64,000 nt of DNA from Tenebrio molitor (GCF_963966145.1 NC_091049.1:14322001-14386000); one strand, 5' to 3'. Positions 32,927 to 44,360 are shown, counted from the stretch's first letter. Program-made: numbers and translations. The notes: generated by a model from the letters alone, not told the origin.

Positions 32927-33289
32927 AATTACTAGTGACAGTTAAAGATTTTCTTGACAAATTCTTGAATAAGAACGTCTCAAGTCCACATCAGACTTGA
33001 CTTGATCGAGATCGTCTTATTTGCCAAATAAGATCGCATATAAGAATGCTTATTTGACTATGAATATGATGTGTCTTGAGACGCGTCTTATTTCAAATAA
33101 GAACGGACTGTGAATCTGAAATAAGTCTATCTTCAAATAAGATTTGCTTCGTCAAGATGATCTTATTCATTTCAAAATAAGACCGTCTTGTTTGACGACT
33201 ATGAATATGAAATGTCATCTTAAGCATTCAAATAAGATCGTCTTGATGAAGCAATTGCTTAAGACCTGACTATGAATACGGGCCCTATG

Positions 33290-35440
33290 ATTTATACACT
33301 GTGATGAACCAAGTGGGTAATTCCAAAATCCCACCAAGCGGCCATCTCATTTTTTTTTACCAACATACGCAATGAAAATAAAACCCGCGAAATTCAAAAA
33401 TGGCCAAAAGCGCGTGATCGTACCTCGTTAACTTCCCTACGTTGTGTTTTTTTTTTAATACGAATTAAACATTACCAGATTCGTTCCAACAGGGTTTGTG
33501 AACCACACAGAAGATTGCAAATAAAACAACACGATAATTATAAAGAGCTGTTTATTCAATGGTTATGATTTTTGTTAACGCCGGGATTAATGAATAATAA
33601 AAACGTCTCGGGAGAGGGCACCCAAGTCTCCCCAAATGTGAGAAGACTACTCATTTAGAACTCTAGGAAAATGGTGAGCTCTGGCCATTCTCCTAGACCC
33701 CCGAATGAGGCTCCGCTAAAACCTCTCCTGAAAATACGAACAAGTCCGAAGTGACAATGTGGACGGGACAGTTAGTGAAAATTGAGCAATGCAAATTCAG
33801 AAAAAACAGGATGGTCATGTACATTACAAACAAAACAGTTACTTCGGACCGTTCGAGCGGGAGCGGGCACTAGGCGAGAACTTCAGCATGTTTTTTTTTT
33901 CCAAGTTAATTTACAATATGCGGCAGATACGCTATAGAAGGAGTGAGTAGCTTTGGGTGGTCCGGTGGTCTGTAGCACCCTATCCTTATGACTTTAACAT
34001 TTCCCGCCTACCCGTGATTTGGTGCTAAGGGAAAATCGCAACTGCTTTACGTTAAGTCAACAAATTGAGGTATCCTAAGTTCATCGGTTGAGTTGAACAT
34101 GACTAGTTCAAAGCAAAAACAAACGACGCTTGTCAAGTACCACAAACTTCGGGAACAGATTACCATTCCGGAAGTTCTGTCCCAAGGAACTCGGATTCAA
34201 CTTACACCATGAGCGACGTTGCGGACCAGCATTCAGCAAGCCCCGCCAAGCGTTATGGTTTTCGGGTCTCTCTTGGGGCACAACATGTTAAACGTGGGGC
34301 CCCGGGGTCGTGTTCAACGATTGGATGTTAGGAGAAACTAAACCCCTCAAACAGAGAGAGACCCTCGCGATAAGGAAAAATTGACATTTACAGCAACTGG
34401 AAAATGCAAACGAAACCGCGACAAAGCTTTGTTGACGGAGTAATCTAAGAACACTTTCAGTTTGGGATGGAAAAGTGGTAACAACCAATAACACATACAT
34501 AAAAATAAAAAAAAACACAGTCCGGTCGACCCTAGCTTAGTTGAGCCGGTTTATCAACAAGGGGGCCTCCCGAATAATATGGAGGGCGCCCCGGGACTAA
34601 ATGATGGAAATACCTAAATGTGGAAGATCCCTGGATAAGGAAAAGCCCGCGCAGATACCTGAAATATAAACCCAATTGGTTGCTACCGGGATGGAAAGTG
34701 GAAACTTTAATATTTTGATTTTGATTAAAACAATCAATAGATACTTGTTACACCAAAAGCGTCACTCGGAGTAATTAAAAAGGGGATCAAAAATGAAGGA
34801 GTGCGCTTATAAAAAGTGAAAGCCACAGACCCACGCTAAAACTTTTGACAACAAAAAGAAAACGTGATCCGTACAATTTTATAAAATTTCCAAAGCTAGA
34901 ACCAAGCTGTCTTACGCTCCTTCGCAAGCTTATAAATGTTAAAAGTGTAATACATGGGGATGGTCAAGATAATTGTGGATTTTGTAAAACATGGCGGAAA
35001 TATCACAAACCCACGTGCGACCCATTTGTGTCTTATTATTGTTAAACTACATTTCGCGCGAAACAGTGATAATTTTAGTACCCCAAACACATACCTAGTC
35101 CAAAAACAGAAGCTGGACAGCAACATTTAGCACAGTTCATACATTAAAAAAAAACTAAAATCGCACAATTTGAAAACAGACAAATACAGCGTACTTCTGT
35201 ACTACTCTGCAGTCAAGACCAAAGTGTCTCCAAAAAAAAAACATGGCCGTTCATCCCCTGTCGACTTTCACCCCCGCCCCCAAGCGGTCGCCGACGGTAC
35301 CAACACCATAGCTTTTATTGGCGGTTAGTTTGAATTCAACAGCGGGTATCTCAACACCCTAGGGCATTATAGCCTACTTAATATATCTCGTTGTCAAGGT
35401 ATAAAAAACAAATAATGATTCAGTGAAAACATAAAGTTAT
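33290..35440. other. Unassigned insert flanking the Harbinger element
   Basis: Together with 30106-30343 this forms the host of the Harbinger element and is itself inserted in a long-TIR repeat. It has GC-richer stretches, no recognised protein, and only short frames (one of 37 codons at 34099-34212 starting MTSSKQKQTTLVKYHK). Its first part (33355-33455) matches 18495-18580 inverted. Possibly a non-autonomous LTR or large derivative element; not proven. Confidence 0.35.
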
Positions 35441-35770
35441 TATTTTTTTTTGGATACGCAAAAAATATACTTTAGGCAGTCTGAAATTTTTATGGCAGAT
35501 TTATTAATTGATATTAAAAATATGTGCAAAAAAGCTAGACGAATACGAGGGTTTTAAATAATTCCCCGACGCGAATAAACATTTTAAATAAGTGCGACAA
35601 AAAAGTCTTAGGCGTATACATAGGTCCGAGAGAGATAGTTTATGGACGTCTGCCAGTAGCAGCTAACGAAGGCCCCGGCTCGTTTTTAAAAATAGTTGTT
35701 AAACAAATCTTTTCTTCAGCAAAGCCGTTCTTTAGAATAGAGCTTATGTATCTGCTTAGATATTTTATCT
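35440..35770 (+). repeat. Long-TIR element family, second half of split copy
   Basis: Resumes the match to 11455-11715 at GATACGCAAAAAATATAC and continues into inner-arm sequence (AAGCCGTTCTTTAGAATAGAG). A further inner piece at 36340-36440 (ATATCAACTTTG ... TTCAGTACTTTACTTATG) matches 11735-11800, separated by SINEs and a MITE. Confidence 0.6.
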
Positions 35771-35774
35771 TAGG

Positions 35775-35945
35775 TAGAATGTAGCCTAAGGAAGTCCGCT
35801 TCGGCTCAGGGACGCGAGGGTCGCGGGTTCGATTCCGACCCAGGGCGGAAAAAAAGAGGCTATATTCTATCTCGTGATTCGGAAGTCACGTTAAGCCATT
35901 GGTCCCGGTCTATTGAGTTGGTCATCACGCCCCTCATAGATTTGT
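35775..35945 (+). mobile_element. tRNA-derived SINE, copy 1
   Basis: The head resembles a tRNA with an A-box-like TAGCCTAAGGA and a B box GGTTCGATTCC (35838-35848) inside TCGCGGGTTCGATTCCGACC. A non-tRNA body follows with GTTAAGCCATTGGTCCCGGT and GTCATCACGCCCCTCAT. It cannot be a functional tRNA gene because the acceptor stem and anticodon arm do not pair well. RNA polymerase III promoter elements are visible. Confidence 0.6.
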
Positions 35946-36024
35946 AAACCAGTCTTAGACTGTGTAACAACATTTTATATAAATGTGATGTCAATTACCT
36001 AATGTTAAAAATTTGATAGACATA

Positions 36025-36161
36025 GGGTCGGTTGCACCAACGTGAGTTAAATTTAACTTCAAATTAAAATATACGAAAACATTGTTATAACAATAGGTAA
36101 CTAAAGTAACCAAGCATTTTAACCTACAGTTAACTTTAACTGGCGTTGGTGCAACCGGCCC
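36025..36161. mobile_element. 137-bp MITE, GGGTCGGTTGCACC ends
   Basis: Inverted ends GGGTCGGTTGCACCAACG and CGTTGGTGCAACCGGCCC, inner AGTTAAA/TTTAACT blocks, and ATA on both sides. Such GGTTGCACCAACG-ended palindromic MITEs are common in insects. It lies beside or inside the second SINE. Confidence 0.75.
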
Positions 36162-36164
36162 ATA

Positions 36165-36302
36165 CACACACATCCATGGCCCGGCGGAGGCTCCTTCCTT
36201 CGAAAAAATCCTCCCCCTTCGGTGGGATTCGAACCCATTAGCACCGGGACCGCGACCTCGGAGCACTGTCTCCGACAACCATGCGGCCACCGAGCTACCT
36301 TA
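36165..36302 (-). mobile_element. tRNA-derived SINE, copy 2
   Basis: On the minus strand: A-box-like TAGCTCGGTGGCC at about 36284-36296 and a perfect B box GGTTCGAATCC (36228-36238) within TGGGTTCGAATCCCACCG. It is tRNA-like but with an oversized variable region, so a SINE or tRNA pseudogene, not a working tRNA. Confidence 0.55.
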
Positions 36303-36436
36303 TTAAAATTAGTTTAATATACAGTGCGTTCGTAAAATTCGGAATAAATTCGATAAAACTGTAAGTGCTAATTTCTCGAAGATATCAACTTTGTTTTTAA
36401 AAAGTGCATATTGTTCAGTACTTTACTTATGCTGAC

Positions 36437-37258
36437 TACCTTATCGAGGATGTTTAAATGTACACTTGCTTTCAAAACTTTCCCGTACACATTCAAAATC
36501 AAGTAACAACGATTTTGCAAAATTTAAGCAGTGTGAACGAGTAATTTTGAGATTAGGTTAAAGATGACATTGACAGCAATTAAAAAAATTATAATCGGTC
36601 TTCTACTCACGGTCCCTTCTTGTTCCCACCTCTTCTTTCCTTGTTACTTGTAGAACAGTGCTTTTATTTAACCCATTATGAGTAGCAACCCTTCTAATTT
36701 GGAAAGCATCAAAACTTTGTCTTGCTCTGTCAGTCGAGGCATTTTGACTTTTCAAAAGTTTAAATGTCAGAGTTGATTAATTACAACCCTGATTTAATAG
36801 AGTGAAAAATAGGTGTACGCGAAAGTTTTGAAAGTAAGTGTACATGAAAAAATATGGAAAAAATGTTTCCGACAAAAAAATCAATTATTTTTATTATTAT
36901 TATTAACGGTAATACAATGTAAACAAAGATATATTCGTACAACATTACCTTGAAATGTTACCGTAGTGGATTTAAAATAATTTTTTCGATTTCCAAAGCT
37001 TCTAAATTCTCTATTATGCAAGATTAGGTATTGGTAGTGAGTAATCTTGTACTTTGTGATAATATGTACGATGAGAGGTAGCTGCCATAACAATTTCATA
37101 CATATATTTCAAAATAATTGACCTGTTAAGTGACACTTTCAAAGACCGCCAAGTCAACAAATAAGTCCTATAGAATTTTTTTAACATTTTTCTGACGTTT
37201 ACGGTAATCTCTTCTACACCGTAGTGCACCGTTAGTACGCCTTTTTTGGGACACCCTG
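36437..37258. mobile_element. GGGTGTCCCAAAAA MITE family, copy 1, interrupted
   Basis: Matches 48939-49421, sharing GGATGTTTAAATGTAC, TTAACGGTAATACAATGTAA, and the right end TTTTTTGGGACACCCTG followed by TA. The left terminus is missing and a second MITE (36463-36840) is inserted. Frames over it are shadows. Confidence 0.7.
36463..36840. mobile_element. Nested TA-flanked MITE, 378 bp
   Basis: Ends CACTTGCTTTCAAAACTTTC and GAAAGTTTTGAAAGTAAGTG are exact or near-exact inverses over about 25 bp. TA borders both sides (36461-36462, 36841-36842). The uninterrupted version of the target is seen in the sister copy at about 48998 (AAATGTACACGAAAA). Confidence 0.8.
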
Positions 37259-39004
37259 TATATAAATCACAGCCTACTCTAATTCCGAATTTATTTGAAG
37301 GCACGGTATTATCAGAATGTGCGTGGCCTTCGAACCAAAACTGAACAATTAATTCTAAATACTTCTGACGGTAATTTTGACATCTTGGCATTATCTGAAA
37401 CTTGGCTGAACATCGACATCCTGAACTCGGAATTGTTTTTTAAAGATCAATACAAAGTCTTCCGGTGTGACCGCAGGATTAATCTTTTTGGAAAACGTCG
37501 TGGTGGAGGAATTCTGCTTGCGGTTAAGTCAGACTTTCTTCCTGAATCAATTGACGTGTCCATTGCTGTTGAGAGGTTCCATCAATTAATTTAGTGGACG
37601 TAAAGATAAATTTTTCTGCCATGGTGGTTCATATTTTCTGTGTTTATATTCCGCCGACCACTTCTATCTCGGACTACGAGATCTTTTTCGATAACTTGTC
37701 TGAGATTTGTTTCAATCCGTCGAGTATCGTTGTGGCAGGCGATTTTAATTTGCCAAATTCATGAGACGTCACAAATTCTAAGGGGTATCTCCTTCACAAC
37801 TTCATTGATTTTCTTAATCTCCGGCAGTGGAACAGTATTGTCAATAGCTATGGTGATATCTTGAAGTTTGTTTTCAGAACATTCCATTCTGGATGCGGAT
37901 CCACATCATCCAGCCATTGTTATGGAACTTAAGCTAAATATCAGGGCCAGAACCAATTTTCCCACATCTACTCAATCAAAAACCCACAACTTTCGCCGAG
38001 AAAACTTTCCGCTTTTGTGCTCCTTATTGTCTGAAGTTGATTGGTCACCCATTTACCAACTGCATGATGTAAATGAGGTTTGCGCGGCCTTTTATGAGAA
38101 GCTATATTTTGTTTTTGACGAGAGCGTGCCATGCTATGTTCACAATGATGGACTTGACCACAGATGGTATAGCAAGAAGTTGAAGGGTAACATACGTTCA
38201 AAAGAACGCTGTTATAAGAAATATAAAAGGTTTAGAATAGAAAGTGACTACAGGGAATACATGAGGTTGAGAAGATTGGTGACTATAACGGCTATATCAA
38301 TCTTGTCGAAAACTCATTGCAGAAGGACCCAAAAAGGTTCTGGTCATATGTACACGAGAGAAAGGGTCAAACCAGGATTCCATCAAAAATGACCTATGAT
38401 GGTGTCACCTACAGTCAGCCACAAGACATTGTCAACTCCTTTGCTGATTACTTTATGAGTGTTTATTCTACGTCTTCTGTTCCCGGTAAGAGTACAGCAG
38501 GGACGTATACTAATAGCTTCTGGTCATCTATCACGTTAAACAAACTTGATCAATCGGACGTAGAAAAAGCGTTGAAACTACTTCAACCCAAAATTTCTTT
38601 TGGTTGCATGGTTTCTTGGTCAAGGATTGCAAAAGTGTATTCATCGAAACGTTGGCACACATTTTTAATCTGTCCCTGGAGCAGGGCACGTTTCCTGATG
38701 TTTGGAAAAGTGCTAAGACTGTACCAATTCATAAAGAGGGAAACTCGGCTCACATTAAAAATTACCGCCCAGTAGCTTTGCTGTCTCGAAAGTTTTTGAA
38801 ATTGCCATTTTCAACTTCTTGTCTTCGGTCTGGAGAAGTATTATAACACCTTCGCAGCACGGCTTCCTGAAAGGTCGTTCCACTGTAACGAACTTGGTGT
38901 GCGTGACTCAGTTTATCTCAGAATGCTTGGACAATAGGCAACAAATGGATGTAATATATACAGTTGTCGCCAAAGCGTTTGATAGGGTGGATTGTCACCA
39001 GACA

Positions 39005-39345
39005 AGTTCTTTTTTTTTAAGATTGTAACGGGGAGTTTTTCGGGGATTTCTTTAATTAGAGTGAGTAAGGATGTAGAAATAAAATACAGTCTTTGTGTTA
39101 AGAGAAAGAGCGACTCAGAGGACGATGTGTTTCGGTACCACGTCTCAAAAGTCACTGACACTCGAAGTCGCGAAAAATGTCACCTATTATATTATTTTTT
39201 TGGTCCGGGCGGCCGGGCAAGCGCGTCCCAGGATTGCGACCTGCCGTCCGCCGGCTCTGATTGACCAGACCTGACCTGACCTGACCAAATTCTGTTCCAC
39301 TCTTGGAACGTTCGGTGTCTAGCGTCTCCGAACGGTATCAGGATC
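39005..39345. other. Sequence interrupting the LINE reverse transcriptase
   Basis: LINE coding similarity stops after GTGGATTGTCACC and resumes at about ATATTTTGCTTCAAAAAC. The interruption has an imperfect GACCT tandem (39263-39288) and no recognised protein. Its ends and class are unresolved. Confidence 0.4.
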
Positions 39346-39534
39346 ACTATATTTTGCTTCAAAAACTTTCCGACTTCGGTGTCCATGGAGTCCTCCGTAA
39401 CTAGTTTTCATCCTATCTCATTGGGAGGCGCCAATTCGTTTCCTGTAATGGATTTTCTTCCGGGTAATATTCTCAGGTGTCCAGTGTTCCCCAAAGTTCT
39501 ATTTTGGGTCCGCTACTTTTCAGTGTATAGGTAC

Positions 39535-40489
39535 TGTTACGTTTTAAAAAATTCCTGATCACACCAAATTGAATAGTCCGCGCAAACCCAAGCATTTCCC
39601 CCGACAACTCTTTGCGGAAAGCGCTCCCGCGTTCGAAAAGGAAATTTTTTTGCCGGGATAAAAGAGGTACGCGAGTTTCGGTTGAGCAAGTCAAGAAGCC
39701 GTGGGTAAAGAGGGTGAAGGTTGGTGCGGTCAAATAGGGGTGTCGTTTCCGGTGCAGTTCCAGGCAGGTAGGAACCACCCCGCTCGTCACGGACGGATAA
39801 AGAGACCGCGCCGCCACGAGGTTCCCTTGTGGGAGAAATCGCTCTGTGCGGATCAAAATCACTCTCCCCTTTCGGCCTGCTCGACGGAAAACGATCGGTG
39901 GCAGGTCCACCCCCGCGGCGGATCTCCTCCAGGTCCTCAAAGAATCGCCAGATATCTACAGAGAGGTTCTCTTGCTGATCCACGTCCTCCCCTTCGTCGG
40001 AGCTGAGCCTGAACGAGGAAGGTCACTCAGTCTAAGGGACGTACTCTGGAGCAACCCCGTCCTGTTGTCCACGCCGCCTCCGGAAGGACAGCACTCGCCA
40101 ACAGATAATCAACTATTTTTTTTCCACGGTCTTATCTCGGCGAGGTCTCGGCCCGCGATAAGACCGATCAGTCGGAGTTCTTTTGCCGTCTTTCGCCATT
40201 TTTTTTTTTTTTGTTTAAGAATTAATTACATATTGGTTTGAAAACTCATCATTACAATTAATTTATATTTTCGATTGTCATTAAATTTCACATCATTGTA
40301 CATCACATCATTTTTGTAAGTCAATATTTTTAATTATTTAAGTTTTGTTGTAAACATCAATATAGCGAGGTCCTCCTTCGGTTTGAGTTCCAGCGGTGCC
40401 GTCTTCTGTCAATTCCTGGTCACGACGCTAACCCCTAAATCGTTATTTTATTCAGTCATTGGACTGGAGCATAAATATATAACGTAACA
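39535..40489 (+). mobile_element. Solo LTR (955 bp) inside LINE
   Basis: Begins TGTTACGTT and ends AACGTAACA, the palindromic TG...CA ends of an LTR. Flanks GTAC and ATAC are a probable 4-bp target duplication with one change. The insertion splits the reverse transcriptase between GPLLFSVY and the INDI codons. It contains a strong stem-loop at 40126-40165 (CGGTCTTATC ... GATAAGACCG) followed by a T-run. No internal retroviral-type coding region remains, so it is a recombined solo LTR. Frames at 39473-40241 are not genes. Confidence 0.75.
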
Positions 40490-41589
40490 ATACATTAATG
40501 ATATAGTTGCCGATTTAAAGTCTCATGCCTTGCTGTTCGCTGACGATCTAAAGATCTACCGACAAGTAGTCAACATATGATGCTGCAAGAGGATTTGGAG
40601 GCAATCGACAAGTGGTGTAGGCAGAACAACTTTGGTCTGAATATCGGCAAATGCGCAGTGGTCTCTTTTTCTCGAAAGGCAGATGGCAACACAAATGTGG
40701 CACGACATTCGATTCGAAAGGATTTGGGAGTCTGGTTTGACAGTAAACTCTCGTTTCACGACCATGTGCATCGTGTTATAAGCCAAGCTTGGATTTCTTC
40801 TGCGCAACAGTAAGAGTTTCAAATCGGTAGATATCCTGAAGACACTGTATTCTACGATTGTCAGGTCCGGACTAGAGTATTCATCCACGGTCTGGGCACC
40901 ATTCTATCTGCATGCGAAGGCCGAACTGGAAAGGGTGCAGAGGCGCTTCCTGAAGTATCTTTTCTTTACGGTTGAGGGACATTTTCCACCTAGGGGTTCG
41001 GATCAAGCAGGGTTGCTTAGGCTCCCTGCAATGAAGGGGAAATATTACAGACGCGAAATTTCTTTGTAAATTAATTGTTGGCGAAGTTAACTGTCCGGAG
41101 CTATTGGAAAGAGTCTCGCTTCATGTGCCCAGACTTAACTCGAGAGACAAGTTTAATTTTCTTTTGCCGCGCCCGAACACAAACACAATGGCCGCGTCAC
41201 CGAGGGTCAGAATGTTCCGCATGGGGAATTCGCTTGCGGAGGAGGTTGACCTCTTTAACTGCAACACCAGGAAAGTTACCGATGCGGTGATCGTGTGTTT
41301 TACGGAAGTTTTGTAGTTTTGGCTTTGTCGTTTTGTAATTTTGATTTTGTGGTTTTTTATTTGATTTGTAGTTTAGTTCTTTGTAGTTTGGATAATATTA
41401 CTTCCTTTTAATTTTCTCCGATCCAATAAGTGTGCCTGGTCCTGTTGGAGTCGGAACTTCTTCCAAGGAATAACATCGGCCGAGCCTGTTAGCAGGTAAA
41501 TAATATCCGGCGCTTCACGCTTCGATAGTGCACCCTTCAGTGGGAACAAGTCAATTATTATTATAAAATTATTATAAATAATTGATGGA

Positions 41590-41905
41590 AGACCATCTCG
41601 CAGAATCCGAACCGCATGTCCAACCCAGCATAGCTTCGAAATCATTTTTTCGTTTAGAAAGGTTTTTCTTCAACCAGGTTATTGTGGCAGCATGCGTTTG
41701 ATTTTCTAAAGGTTTGAATTTATATGAAGTATTATTCAACAATAGAGCTTGCGTAAACGTTTCCAGGTTTTAACTGTCCGCCTGGTACGCTGCTCGACAG
41801 ATACATTCATCGATGCATGCGTTGATGTCCTTTGTATTCTTCAAAATATTTTTCACAGGATGCTCCAAACGATATACGTTGATAATATTACATCCAGATA
41901 GTAAT
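41590..41905 (-). other. Coding-like relic of unknown family
   Basis: On the minus strand a single frame reads through about 100 codons with one stop (blocks NILKNTKDINACIDECIC and LETFTQALLLNNTSYKFK). The composition is protein-like, but I recognise no family and see no splice sites or start. Could be a fragment of a mobile-element protein. Confidence 0.2.
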
Positions 41906-41918
41906 TTTATAACATGTA

Positions 41919-42265
41919 CAGTTAATTTCAAAATTATAGAGTACACCTAATTTTCTACAGTGTGCAATGCACTTACACTTTTTGTCAATGATCAATGTCA
42001 ATTTTGACAAACAAAATGCCTAATCTAACCGAAAACGCGAAAGTGCTCATTCTTTTCAAATTAGGAGAAGGGGGGTCGATCCGGAGGGTAGCCCAGGATT
42101 ATAACATCGCGAAGAGCATCCTGCAGAGAATAAAACAGAGAATATTATGGTGTTCTAAAATATCAGCGACATTTTATGTTGTCAAACTTACCTAACCTAT
42201 ATAAAAAAGATGACGCTTAAATTTATTGATATTTGAGGTGTACTCGATAATTTTGAAATTAACTG
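41919..42265 (+). mobile_element. Tc1/mariner-like remnant with N-terminal fragment
   Basis: Inverted ends CAGTTAATTTCAAAATTATA and its inverse at the right with one change, flanked by TA (41917-41918, 42266-42267). Inside, the frame from 42010 gives MPNLTENAKVLILFKLGE and GGSIRRVAQDYNIAKSILQR, a helix-turn-helix as at the N-terminus of Tc1/mariner/pogo transposases. The frame ends at 42195 with no DDE catalytic part, so this is an internally deleted copy. Confidence 0.75.
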
Positions 42266-42866
42266 TAGTTTATGAGAAATATCACGTTCCAAATTATGAG
42301 CAATAAAAGTTGATCTAGTTTGATTACACGTAACTTTTCACAATTTTCCTTTACACATATATCAACAATGTTGATAATAATTGACAATAATTATCTACAT
42401 ATATTTTTCGGTTTAGCAAGCGACACACTGCAAAGAGACCAATTTTCTTCCCATAAGGGGCGGCATATAGTACAATTTCACTTGATGTACCTAATAACAT
42501 TTTTCTTGTTCAACAAAAATTCAAGATGACTATTTGATCACACTATTTGGTTCCGTGCGAGAAATGGCACATTGAAAGAAATTTTTTTGTACGACACTGT
42601 CAGAATTTCAGAATTTTCTCCTGTGTGAACGAATTTTGATAAATGTCACAACTTGTCAAAACGAAACATCAAATTGATTTTAAAAATTTTAAGTGATTTG
42701 GAGCCTTTAAGGGCCTCGTCGAACAAGAAAACGTTAAAAAAGCTCAATTTACACACGAACTCGTTAAATAAACTACTATTAAATTGAAATCAGTTGATAA
42801 TGGCGCCACCAAATAACAAGTCAAATATTTTTTATTAAACCTTGTTCACGTTGAGTTGAACATTAT

Positions 42867-43045
42867 AAGGTCAAATAATTTAATTTTTTGGCCGTGTAAT
42901 TATGTTTTGTAAATAGAGACATGCAGCTAACCAACATAATGCGATTTGATTTAGCAATGCTTAATCCAACGTGAACGGTGTTTACCTGCGTGTCACTATT
43001 TACAAAACATAATTATAGAGCCAAAAAATAAAATTATTTGACCTT
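42867..43045. mobile_element. 179-bp near-perfect palindromic MITE
   Basis: Arms AAGGTCAAATAATTTAATTT and AAATTATTTGACCTT continue inward through TAATTATGTTTTGTAAATAG and its inverse. Only the centre is unpaired. Part of the flanking sequence (CCAACGTGAA) recurs near 61595 and 59000. Non-coding; target duplication not evident. Confidence 0.65.
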
Positions 43046-43405
43046 GAAATTGTCAAGTCGACGTCAATAACATACTATATTCACGTTTTCTCACAAATTG
43101 TATATCTACAGGATATTTTACGAGTGATAATGAATGAGCTCAACGGAATTGCAAATGCAACCCACAATACACTTGTTTTGTATTTATGCCCTGTGGATTC
43201 GGCCTGTGGTGCAACTGTTCATTTCACCGTGCGCTTAAAAACCTCGTAAAATTTGCTCACATTTCCCAATTCCCTTATCAAGACAACGAGACAACACGTA
43301 AAATTAAATTACGAATTAACATAGAAGTTGATAAAACAGAAAAGTAGTGTAAGCGATTAATTCAGAGGTGCCTTTCAAGACTTTATAAACGTTTTCCAGG
43401 TTCTC

Positions 43406-44360
43406 CTACTCAGCGAGCAAGCTCAAGTTCAAATTAATTACAAATCCTTCGTCGTTAGTTCTCTCTTTGTAATTCAGATATACCTTGCTTTCGTCCGTCT
43501 TTGGTTCGATGCGGATTATTTTGAAGGGGGCCACTAGGTGAGTCTCCACCTTAAACCTGCACTCCTTTTCGAAGAACTGGTGGAAAGTTTTGGCCAACAA
43601 CTTGATCGATTTCAATAGGTACCACTTTTATTGATAATTGGGAAGCAACGCCAAGTACCTACATGGACGCAGTACCGAACGTCCAATGAAGCTGCGGAGA
43701 AGCTGTCGATAGAACTGCTCACTCCTTCGACCGCGATGAACTCGGGAAGAGAAAATAGTTTTCTAGTGCGCCAGGAAATTCCCTCTATCAGCAGAAACTT
43801 TGTAGTTTTCTTTTTTCTTTCTCGCCCACCTCCTGGACCTTGACTTTGAAGTCTTCGGGGTCGTTGTGGGCAAACTTCACTTTGCTGAGAGCAATGTCTA
43901 CATCATGTGTGATTGTTAAATTTGCACGTTCGTCTACAAAAACTACGTTCCTCTTTCTGCAGAAAGCTGCAATGGAATGCGAAGCGTTAAAAACCCGTAG
44001 CAACAAACAATGGGGTCGTCCATACGGAGAGACTTGGTGATACGCTCTTGCAACTCGAAGTTCAAGTCGGTGGTGCCTAAATTGACAGCTTTAGTCAAGA
44101 AGGTTGGAGATTTTGATAAGTTTACTATGGAAAACTGGAGGTCCGGACGTCCCCACACCATATTCCCTGATCGTATCTTTCTAATTTCGTCGTTGTCCAG
44201 AGATTAAGACAATCCACTTTGGCCAAGTCGATGTTGATGTCGTCTTCTGCCACCGTGAGGATTTCTATTTCTTTTGTTGGGTCTCCTGGGGTTATTAAAG
44301 GTTCTCATTTGAAGTCGTCGAGACGTTATTGGAAAAGAGCTTCGCCAAACATGTTGGAGC
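43406..44360 (-). pseudogene. Unidentified decayed protein-coding region
   Basis: Three overlapping or adjacent minus-strand frames look like pieces of one protein. A 5' piece near 44180-44290 (blocks EIEILTVAEDDINIDLAKVD and LNLWTTTKLERYDQG) is followed by 43943-44161 (LGTTDLNFELQERITKSLRM), 43788-44006 (VDERANLTITHDVDIALSKV) and 43406-43615 (FRVKVET-like FKVETHLVAPFKIIRIEPK). Frame changes occur near 44005 and 44160, with stops near 43790. EDDINIDLAKV and THDVDIALSKV look like repeats of one motif. No family recognised, and no terminal repeats found around it. Either a dead host gene or a mobile-element protein. Confidence 0.35.

Larger units (their letters stand above)
30344..33285. mobile_element. 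PIF/Harbinger DNA transposon, near full length
   Basis: About 2.9 kb with inverted ends CCCGTATTCATAGACAGATC and its counterpart ending GACTATGAATACGGGCCC. Both subterminal regions (30360-30560 and 32960-33250) are packed with AAGACGATCTTATT-like motifs in both orientations, likely transposase or Myb binding sites. It carries the two genes typical of the superfamily in convergent orientation: a Myb/SANT-like gene (30735-31671, +) and a HARBI1-type transposase (31838-32926, -). Both have inactivating changes. The target duplication is unclear at the left end. Confidence 0.8.
37290..41580 (+). pseudogene. APE-type (Jockey/CR1-like) LINE, decayed
   Basis: A non-LTR retrotransposon in sense orientation, broken into many frames. 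The 5' endonuclease region has YQNVRGLRTK, LALSETWLN and a RRGGGILLAVK block (37295-37594). The middle part (38317-38775) encodes the linker. RT blocks follow: FPDVWKSAKTVPIHKEGN and IKNYRPVALLS (38690-38785), QHGFLKGRSTVTNL (38855-38900), the AFDRVD block (38970-38990), then after an interruption GPLLFSVY (39508-39530), and after a solo LTR the catalytic FADDLKIYRQV (40538-40570). The 3' UTR ends in a TTATTATTATAAAATTATTA tract near 41565. Several stops and frameshifts plus two insertions make it inactive. Confidence 0.75.

Noticed and set aside
35838..35848. tRNA gene suggested by a B box
   Set aside because: The cloverleaf cannot be completed and conserved non-tRNA body sequence follows, so a SINE is the better reading.
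36228..36238. tRNA gene on the minus strand suggested by a perfect B box
   Set aside because: Spacing between A and B boxes is too long and the acceptor stem does not pair; SINE or pseudogene.
39473..40241. Several 100-155-aa frames in GC-rich DNA
   Set aside because: They fall inside a solo LTR on both strands and show no protein signature; GC-rich DNA has few stops.
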